Positions 5,109 through 9,267 of a stretch of DNA of 9,267 nt are shown one piece after another; positions within the stretch are counted from its first letter, which is position 1, and each line of letters begins with the position of its first letter. The position numbers and the translations under genes are program-made. The stretch is from Chloroflexota bacterium (GTDB lineage: Bacteria; Chloroflexota; Anaerolineae; UBA7937; JACPPX01), in contig JACPPX010000115.1 in assembly GCA_016190785.1 (NCBI GenBank), positions 1-9,267 of the forward strand, in the 5' to 3' direction. The notes under the pieces are model-generated. The model ran no database searches, was not told the DNA's origin, and worked only from the letters and a program-made list of their open reading frames with translations.

Positions 5109-5825
5109 ATGGCCCAAGCGCCCTTGATCCGCGCTGAAGGGCTGACCAAGACTTATCGCTTGGGGGAAGTTGAGGTGCCGGCCCTGCGCGGGGTATCCTT
5201 GCAAGTAGAGCAGGGGGAACTGATGGCGATTATGGGCCCCTCCGGTTCCGGCAAATCCACGCTGATGAACATCCTGGGTTGTTTAGATCGCCCTACTTCC
5301 GGGCATTACTTTTTGGAGGGAAAAAAAGTGGGGCGGATGAGCGATGACCAATTGGCCCATATCCGCAACCGCACCGTAGGGTTTGTCTTCCAGACCTTTA
5401 ACCTCCTCCCCCGGGCCACCGCCTTGCGCAATGTGGAACTCCCGCTGCTTTACGGCGGTGGGGATCGCCGCCGGGAAAAAGCAGTCTCTGCCCTCGGAGC
5501 AGTGGGATTGGCGGAACGCATCGGCCACCGCCCCAGCGAACTCTCCGGGGGGCAACAGCAGCGGGTGGCCATTGCCCGGGCCTTGGTCAACAACCCGTCT
5601 CTTATTCTCGCTGACGAACCCACCGGCAACCTGGATTCCAAATCGGGGGCGGAGATCATGGAAATCTTGGAGAGGCTAAACCGCGAGCAGGGGATTACTG
5701 TTGTGTTTGTGACCCATGATCCCTATATCGCCTCCCGCACACGGCGCATCATCCGTCTCCAGGATGGGCTGATCCTCTCTGACGAGCGGCTGGAAGATAG
5801 AACGGTGCTGGAGGGCACAGCATAG
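5109..5825 (+). CDS. MacB/LolD-type ABC ATP-binding protein
   Basis: This 238-residue ATPase powers a type VII (MacB-fold) transporter, coupling ATP hydrolysis in the cytoplasm to movements of the FtsX-type permease encoded next. Motifs: Walker A GPSGSGKS (43-50), Q-loop Q95 in VFQTFNLLP, signature LSGGQQQRVAIARAL (145-159), Walker B LILADEP (165-171) with E170, D-loop NLDS (174-177) and H-loop H203. The NRTVGFVFQTFNLLPR stretch is characteristic of the MacB/LolD/FtsE group. Length suits a stand-alone subunit; in proteobacterial MacB the ATPase and permease are fused. GGAG (5098-5101) precedes the ATG by seven bases and overlaps the end of the adaptor gene, so translation of the two is probably coupled. 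Confidence 0.95.
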   Translation: MAQAPLIRAEGLTKTYRLGEVEVPALRGVSLQVEQGELMAIMGPSGSGKSTLMNILGCLDRPTSGHYFLEGKKVGRMSDDQLAHIRNRTVGFVFQTFNLLPRATALRNVELPLLYGGGDRRREKAVSALGAVGLAERIGHRPSELSGGQQQRVAIARALVNNPSLILADEPTGNLDSKSGAEIMEILERLNREQGITVVFVTHDPYIASRTRRIIRLQDGLILSDERLEDRTVLEGTA

Positions 5826-5905
5826 TTATGTCCGTGAAGAGCTTTGCGTTGGATGGGCGGGCATCCGACTGAAGTCGCAGGCACCCCCTCATCCTCACCT
5901 TCTCC

Positions 5906-5937
5906 CCCCTTGTCCCGATTACATCGGGATAAAGGGG
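5906..5937. repeat. Nested CCCGAT/ATCGGG hairpin
   Basis: The inner stem is TCCCGAT (5913-5919) with ATCGGGA (5923-5929) around TAC. The outer stem is CCCCTT (5906-5911) with AAGGGG (5932-5937). The inner core is the CCCGAT variant also found in repeat R2. Confidence 0.65.
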
Positions 5938-5995
5938 CGAAGGGATAAGAAGATGCAGCAGCAAGGGGATGGAGCACCCTTACGCTTGAGAGCAC

Positions 5996-6042
5996 GGCCT
6001 GCTAGAGATTCCTCCCCCTCCTCCGTCGGGGTCGGAATGACA
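5996..6042. repeat. Interspersed hairpin repeat, copy R4
   Basis: GGCCTGCTAGAGATTCC begins the copy and TCGGAATGACA ends it. The outer stem is ATTCC (6008-6012) with GGAAT (6034-6038). The centre, CCCCCTCCTCC then GTCGGGG, differs from the other copies but can still partly pair. The first 17 bases match copy R5 at the window end exactly. Confidence 0.75.
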
Positions 6043-6065
6043 AAGAAGAGTGGGGGCTCGGAATG

Positions 6066-6085
6066 ATCCCGACTAAAGTCGGGAT
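6066..6085. repeat. ATCCCGAC/GTCGGGAT hairpin
   Basis: Perfect 8-bp arms flank a TAAA loop, directly after CTCGGAATG. The arrangement matches 2751-2773 almost base for base (AATGATCCCGACTAA then GTCGGGA). It lies 21 bases before the permease ATG and could fold over the translation start region. Confidence 0.65.
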
Positions 6086-6106
6086 GGCCTACCGAAAGTG
6101 AAAAAG

Positions 6107-7369
6107 ATGAGCATAATCGAAGGACTCCGCGAAGCCCTGGATAGCCTTCTGGCCAATCTCCTGCGCTCGGCCCTGACTATGCTGGGGATCGTCATCGGGG
6201 TGGCGGCGGTCATCGCCCTGGTCTCCATCGGCCAAGGGGTGCAAGAACTGGTGACAGAACAGTTACAAAACCTGGGCTCTAATCTGCTCTATGTGCTTCC
6301 GGGAAGCCTGGAAGGCGGGCCCAGCGGTTTGCGCACCTCCTCCAGCACCTTTGCTGGGGCGACCTCTCCCACTCCCCTGACTAATGGCGATGCCCGCGCT
6401 CTGGCCAATCCGAGTAATGTCCCCCACGCCTCCCTGGTGGTCCCGGGGCTGATCCGAGTGGTGGAGGTAACCTATAAGGAAAAGTCGCACACTACCCAGG
6501 TCCTAGGCACCACTCCGGAATATACTTTGCTGCGCACCGTTGAGCCAGTGGAAGGCCAGTTTCTTTCTCCCAACCAGGAGGGATCGCGGGCTGTGGTCCT
6601 GGGGCCGCGGGTGGCGGAGAAACTGTTTCCGGCGGAGCAGCCAATAGTGGGAGAAACGGTCAAGATCAACGGAATCTCTTTCCAAGTCATCGGGGTTTTG
6701 GCTCCCCAAGGGGGGACGGGATTTGCCAACCTCGACGACCTGCTTTACATCCCCCTCCAGACCGCCCAAGAGAGGCTCTTCCGCGAACGGGACTCCCGTG
6801 GCGAGTTGGTGCTTTCCACGATCTATGTCCAGGCGGCTAATGAGCAAGTTATGGAGGAGACTATCGAAGAGGTGGCGGAGACCCTGCGCCGCGAGCATGG
6901 GATTATCTATTCCGCGGATGACGACTTCACCATTATCAGTCAGGAGGATGTGGTCGCCGTCTTCGGAGAGATCACCGGTATCCTCACCGTTTTCCTGGGA
7001 GCGATTGCCGCCATCTCCCTGCTGGTGGGGGGCATCGGGATCATGAACATCATGCTCGTCTCGGTAACGGAGCGGACGCGGGAGATCGGGATACGCAAAG
7101 CAGTGGGGGCGCGGCGCCAGGACATCCTTTTCCAGTTCTTAGTGGAGGCGGTCACCCTCAGTCTCGCCGGAGGAATAGTGGGCATCCTCCTCGGTGGGTT
7201 AGGGGCGGGGGCGATAACCTATTTCGTGCCGGATCTGGTGGCTCTGGTCTCCCCCCAGGCGGTGCTCCTGGCGGCGGGCTTCTCGGTGGCGGTGGGGCTT
7301 TTCTTTGGCATTTATCCTGCGCTCCGCGCCTCGCGGTTGGACCCCATCGTGGCCCTGCGGTACGAGTAA
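6107..7369 (+). CDS. MacB-type ABC permease (FtsX domain)
   Basis: This 420-residue permease pairs with the ATPase at 5109-5825 and the adaptor at 3877-5106. Membrane segment 1 lies at about 23-43 (MLGIVIGVAAVIALVSIGQG). A large extracytoplasmic MacB-core domain (about 44-285) follows, with a Ser/Thr/Pro-rich stretch near 78-95. Three C-terminal segments lie near 290-316, 349-373 and 384-404. The loop VSVTERTREIGIRKAVGARR (318-337) after segment 2 and the tail YPALRASRLDPIVALRYE are family hallmarks. The ATG at 6107 gives the usual family N-terminus (short amphipathic helix, then LRSALTML); an in-frame GTG at 6098 would add three residues, and neither has a strong ribosome binding site. The last 35 bases recur at 9096-9130. 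Substrates of this family include macrolides, peptides and lipoproteins; none can be chosen here. Confidence 0.94.
   Translation: MSIIEGLREALDSLLANLLRSALTMLGIVIGVAAVIALVSIGQGVQELVTEQLQNLGSNLLYVLPGSLEGGPSGLRTSSSTFAGATSPTPLTNGDARALANPSNVPHASLVVPGLIRVVEVTYKEKSHTTQVLGTTPEYTLLRTVEPVEGQFLSPNQEGSRAVVLGPRVAEKLFPAEQPIVGETVKINGISFQVIGVLAPQGGTGFANLDDLLYIPLQTAQERLFRERDSRGELVLSTIYVQAANEQVMEETIEEVAETLRREHGIIYSADDDFTIISQEDVVAVFGEITGILTVFLGAIAAISLLVGGIGIMNIMLVSVTERTREIGIRKAVGARRQDILFQFLVEAVTLSLAGGIVGILLGGLGAGAITYFVPDLVALVSPQAVLLAAGFSVAVGLFFGIYPALRASRLDPIVALRYE
7334..7368 (+). repeat. Permease 3' end repeated downstream, copy 1
   Basis: The last coding bases of the MacB-type permease match 9096-9130 at 33 of 35 positions, with 28 consecutive identical bases (7338-7365 against 9100-9127). 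The two differences are TTG/CTG and GAG/GAA, both silent. Confidence 0.8.
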
Positions 7370-7394
7370 ACGGTACCGAGTGTGCTGCACCTAT

Positions 7395-7424
7395 GCCTGT
7401 CATAATTGACAGGCTTTTGTCTTT
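7395..7424 (+). terminator. Rho-independent terminator after the MacB-type permease
   Basis: GCCTGTCA (7395-7402) and TGACAGGC (7407-7414) form a perfect 8-bp stem with a TAAT loop. TTTTGTCTTT follows directly. It lies 25 bases after the permease stop codon and is the clearest intrinsic terminator in the window, closing the exporter block. Confidence 0.85.
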
Positions 7425-7434
7425 ATAGCATCAT
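7406..7434 (+). promoter_or_regulatory. Possible promoter overlapping the terminator
   Basis: TTGACA (7406-7411), a perfect -35 hexamer, lies in the loop and right arm of the terminator. CATCAT (7429-7434), four of six matches to TATAAT, follows after 17 nt. Transcription would start near 7441, only about 8 bases before the ATG at 7449, so the message would be almost leaderless. This fits the absence of a clear ribosome binding site. The weak -10 leaves this uncertain. Confidence 0.35.
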
Positions 7435-7448
7435 CCACCTTTGAAAAG

Positions 7449-9008
7449 ATGGATAGTTCCCTCGATCTAAAAATAGATAAGTTACTGCCTGATCGTCCAG
7501 AGTATGCACAACAGTTCTCCGATGCGGGGATTACCACGGTCCGCGAATTCCTTGAGTTTTATATACAGCAGAAATCTGTAGTGGAAAGTTCTACTACGGC
7601 TGCGGCACTATCCCAAGCTGAAATTTTGCTTGTGCTCGAAAGAGTCGAGTTACTTTTGCTGGAGGGGATGAACCCAAAAACTTTCACTCTTCTCATAACC
7701 TCAGGGATTCACACTATAGCCCAGATTTCTATTCGCGATCCAGTAAGGTTGTCAGAAGTCCTCGCGGAGACCAACAGGCGACTAAGGGCTGCATCCCGAG
7801 CCCCCAGCACAAGAGAGATTGCCGACCTTGTATTACAGGCTCAACAGGCGACAAGGGAAAACAGGCTACTGGTCCAGGGCGGACCAGGGGCGAGAAAAAT
7901 TACTACAGTTTGGGATAACTATTGGCGGGAGCGGATTTCACTTTGGTTTAGAGCCACTGTATTCTTTTCGGCTTGGACCTTGATCGCTTTAGTGACTACG
8001 ATCGCAATATTCTCCCTGGCAATAATATGGTCTTTCCTCTCTTTTGCTGCTAACACTGAACAAGCAGAATTATTATTTTGTTTGAGCCGGGTGCAAGTGG
8101 CAGACTTGTTGCTCTTCACTATGATTTTTTGGCTGTTATCATTCGCTTTGCCACTGTTCTTTGCGGGATGGACTTTCCTAGCCAGCCGTAAATTTGCCGA
8201 GATTCTTTTAAAGGAAGAGATCGAGCGGAGAGTATTCATGATTATAAACACAGCCCAACAGAAATCAGTATGGGTTGCGGACTCTAAGGCCCTGACTGCA
8301 GCGATGATCTTTGGCGTTTTCCTACTTATCTACTTCCTTGTTATCCTAGAATGGTTCGATGTGCAATTTTCCGTGCTGCCGCTGCTTATCACCTCCATAG
8401 TCAGTCTGAAACTCTTCCCTCGTCAGCTTCAAGCCTTGCGAGAATTTCAGCGGAAGGGCCTACGCTTTTTTAAGAGGTTAATTTTGCATAACTTGACTAA
8501 TGCTGTATTTTTCATGGCTTCTTTGGTGGTTCTTGTGGCTTTCGGATTGGTCTTGTTTGTATTTTTGGCCGGGGGGCCATTAGCCGCTTGGGATCGTGAG
8601 ACCATGCCGAATCTTCTCAGGGGTTGTTTCGCCACAACACCTTATGTGGGGCTGATACAGATTCCTGGTGAGGATTGGCTTTTTGTTTTCCCTACGGGTG
8701 TGGGCAGCTTAAAAGAATACTTTGTGCCATCGTTCTTAGTTCCGGCCCTGGCCACCTTAGCCGTGATCTTAACAGCTGTGATCTTCGCCCAGTTCTATAT
8801 TGTCAAGTCTAGATGGGCGGTGTTGACCGCAAGGATAGCCATATTAGCCTACTTCCTGGGACTCGTTGGAGAGGCAATGCTTGAACGCTTAGTTGGATTT
8901 GAAGCACCGGAGCTGCCTTTCGTCACTGTTATGGTTATGATCGTACTCTCAGTAACGCGTGCATTTATGGGAGATGCCCTGAGTGAAGTGATCGGAGAAG
9001 GGGCATAG
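7449..9008 (+). CDS. DUF4332/HhH-like N-terminus fused to a polytopic membrane protein, function unknown
   Basis: I do not recognise this 519-residue protein as a named family. Residues 10-132 appear soluble and helical, with two related segments: QFSDAGITTVREFLEF (22-37) and LITSGIHTIAQIS (82-94), the latter followed by DPVRLSEVL and PSTREIADLVLQAQ (119-132). This pattern resembles DUF4332-type helix-hairpin-helix repeats. A basic linker (136-168) leads to about eight hydrophobic segments, near 169-200, 218-245, 282-301, 306-323, 351-375, 426-450, 461-478 and 488-505. Between segments 5 and 6 is an extended loop with a lone cysteine (C393). No catalytic motif is evident. The ATG is the first possible start after an in-frame stop, preceded only by GAAAAG. 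Composition is poorer in G+C than the exporter genes (18 of 60 at 8461-8520 against 42 of 60 at 6181-6240), which suggests separate origin. Confidence 0.85.
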   Translation: MDSSLDLKIDKLLPDRPEYAQQFSDAGITTVREFLEFYIQQKSVVESSTTAAALSQAEILLVLERVELLLLEGMNPKTFTLLITSGIHTIAQISIRDPVRLSEVLAETNRRLRAASRAPSTREIADLVLQAQQATRENRLLVQGGPGARKITTVWDNYWRERISLWFRATVFFSAWTLIALVTTIAIFSLAIIWSFLSFAANTEQAELLFCLSRVQVADLLLFTMIFWLLSFALPLFFAGWTFLASRKFAEILLKEEIERRVFMIINTAQQKSVWVADSKALTAAMIFGVFLLIYFLVILEWFDVQFSVLPLLITSIVSLKLFPRQLQALREFQRKGLRFFKRLILHNLTNAVFFMASLVVLVAFGLVLFVFLAGGPLAAWDRETMPNLLRGCFATTPYVGLIQIPGEDWLFVFPTGVGSLKEYFVPSFLVPALATLAVILTAVIFAQFYIVKSRWAVLTARIAILAYFLGLVGEAMLERLVGFEAPELPFVTVMVMIVLSVTRAFMGDALSEVIGEGA

Positions 9009-9086
9009 CCGTACTCCTTTCACAATACTATTCCTGAAATCCTAACCTTCCCCGAAATCGCGGTTCGCCTTCAGCCTTGGCTCGGC

Positions 9087-9131
9087 GTTCCGCAACGGCT
9101 GGACCCCATCGTGGCCCTGCGGTACGAATAG
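9087..9131 (+). pseudogene. Remnant of a second MacB-type permease 3' end
   Basis: The frame reads VPQRLDPIVALRYE then TAG; the permease at 6107-7369 ends RLDPIVALRYE then TAA. Over 35 bases there are only two differences, both silent, and the stop codon changes from TAA to TAG. Silent divergence suggests both copies were once under coding constraint, so this is more likely the tail of a paralogous or duplicated permease gene than a fresh duplication. Similarity fades upstream of 9096. The fragment is in the same frame as the preceding 519-residue gene, whose TAG at 9006-9008 is the only stop between them. Confidence 0.5.
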
Positions 9132-9132
9132 C

Positions 9133-9164
9133 GGGAGGCCATCCCGACTGTGTCGGGACCTCCC
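9133..9164. repeat. Extended CCCGAC/GTCGGG hairpin
   Basis: Inner arms TCCCGAC (9142-9148) and GTCGGGA (9152-9158) enclose TGT. Outer arms GGGAGG (9133-9138) and CCTCCC (9159-9164) extend the stem, with CCA bulged out (9139-9141). It starts one base after the permease-tail remnant and could act as a terminator-like structure, but no T-tract follows. Confidence 0.6.
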
Positions 9165-9232
9165 CTACATTTACTCTCTTAGTAGTCGAAGCCCCGGTGT
9201 AACCAAGCGGCCGTGGAGGTTTTGCTAATCGT

Positions 9233-9267
9233 GGCCTGCTAGAGATTCCTCGCTTCGCTCGGAATGA
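9233..9267. repeat. Interspersed hairpin repeat, copy R5 (at window edge)
   Basis: GGCCTGCTAGAGATTCC, a TCGCTTCGCTC centre, then GGAATGA at the window end. The outer stem is ATTCC (9245-9249) with GGAAT (9261-9265). The 5' part is identical to copy R4 and the centre is identical to copy R3. The element may continue beyond the window. Confidence 0.75.

Larger units (their letters stand above)
5826..6106. other. Repeat-filled gap inside the MacAB-like set
   Basis: No gene is seen. It contains a degenerate CGAC-TGAA-GTCG hairpin (5866-5877), a CCCCTCATCCTCACC pyrimidine module (5884-5898), a nested hairpin at 5906-5937, interspersed repeat R4 (5996-6042) and a hairpin at 6066-6085. The ATPase and permease of such systems are usually adjacent, so the gap most likely arose by insertion of repeat elements between them. 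Confidence 0.7.
9009..9267. other. Gene-free end region
   Basis: After the membrane-protein stop codon no complete gene is visible. The region holds a copy of the permease 3' end (9087-9131), an extended hairpin (9133-9164) followed by CCCCTACATTTA (like the end of the 30-bp repeat near 248-257), and repeat R5 (9233-9267). No T-tract terminator for the membrane-protein gene was found. Confidence 0.6.

Noticed and set aside
9190..9235. tRNA-like stretch (GGTGTAACCAAGCGG, then TTTTGCTAATC)
   Set aside because: It resembles the D-arm and anticodon arm of a tRNA, but the anticodon stem does not pair properly and no T-arm or acceptor 3' half follows; repeat R5 begins straight away. At most a degraded fragment.

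Overview
The window looks like a piece of an uncultured bacterial genome with moderately high G+C. All supported genes lie on the plus strand. Gene content (an AbrB-type regulator, a VIT1/CCC1 metal transporter, a DrrAB-like exporter and a MacAB-like exporter) and dense intergenic hairpin repeats ending in GGAATGACA would suit Chloroflexota (Dehalococcoidia or Anaerolineae relatives) or another environmental lineage. This is a guess from style and not a proven assignment.

Layout. Positions 1-381 hold interspersed repeat modules, then a perfect sigma70-type promoter (TTGACA, 17 nt, TATAAT) whose -10 and start region are overlapped by a 9-bp-arm palindrome, a probable operator. It drives a 91-residue SpoVT/AbrB regulator (382-657). 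A 25-codon mini-ORF (689-766) follows, resembling the conserved N-terminus of GH15 glucoamylase/trehalase-like proteins. It ends in an ATGA overlap with a VIT1/CCC1-family iron/manganese transporter (763-1569). A DrrA-type ABC ATPase follows (1585-2565). A 449-bp gap packed with repeats and at least seven potential stem-loops separates it from its likely partner, an ABC-2 permease (3015-3857). Tightly packed after that are a membrane-fusion adaptor (3877-5106) and a MacB/LolD-type ATPase (5109-5825). Another repeat-filled gap of about 280 bp precedes the MacB-type permease (6107-7369). A rho-independent terminator closes this block at 7395-7424.

Positions 7449-9008 encode a different kind of protein. 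It has tandem helix-hairpin-helix-like, DUF4332-type segments at the N-terminus, followed by about eight membrane segments. Its base composition is visibly poorer in G+C, it has no good ribosome binding site, and its possible promoter is embedded in the preceding terminator. Ninety bases after its stop lies a near copy of the last 35 bases of the MacB permease gene. The differences inside its codons are synonymous, which suggests a remnant of a second permease gene. The window ends in another interspersed repeat.

Working together: the block appears to be a regulated export and homeostasis cluster. It combines a metal transporter, a drug-type two-part exporter and a three-part MacAB-like exporter (adaptor, ATPase, FtsX-type permease), with an AbrB-like protein probably controlling at least the first genes. 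The least explained parts are the DUF4332-membrane fusion with its flanking permease-tail remnant, and the hairpin repeat families, whose stems show compensatory changes between copies.
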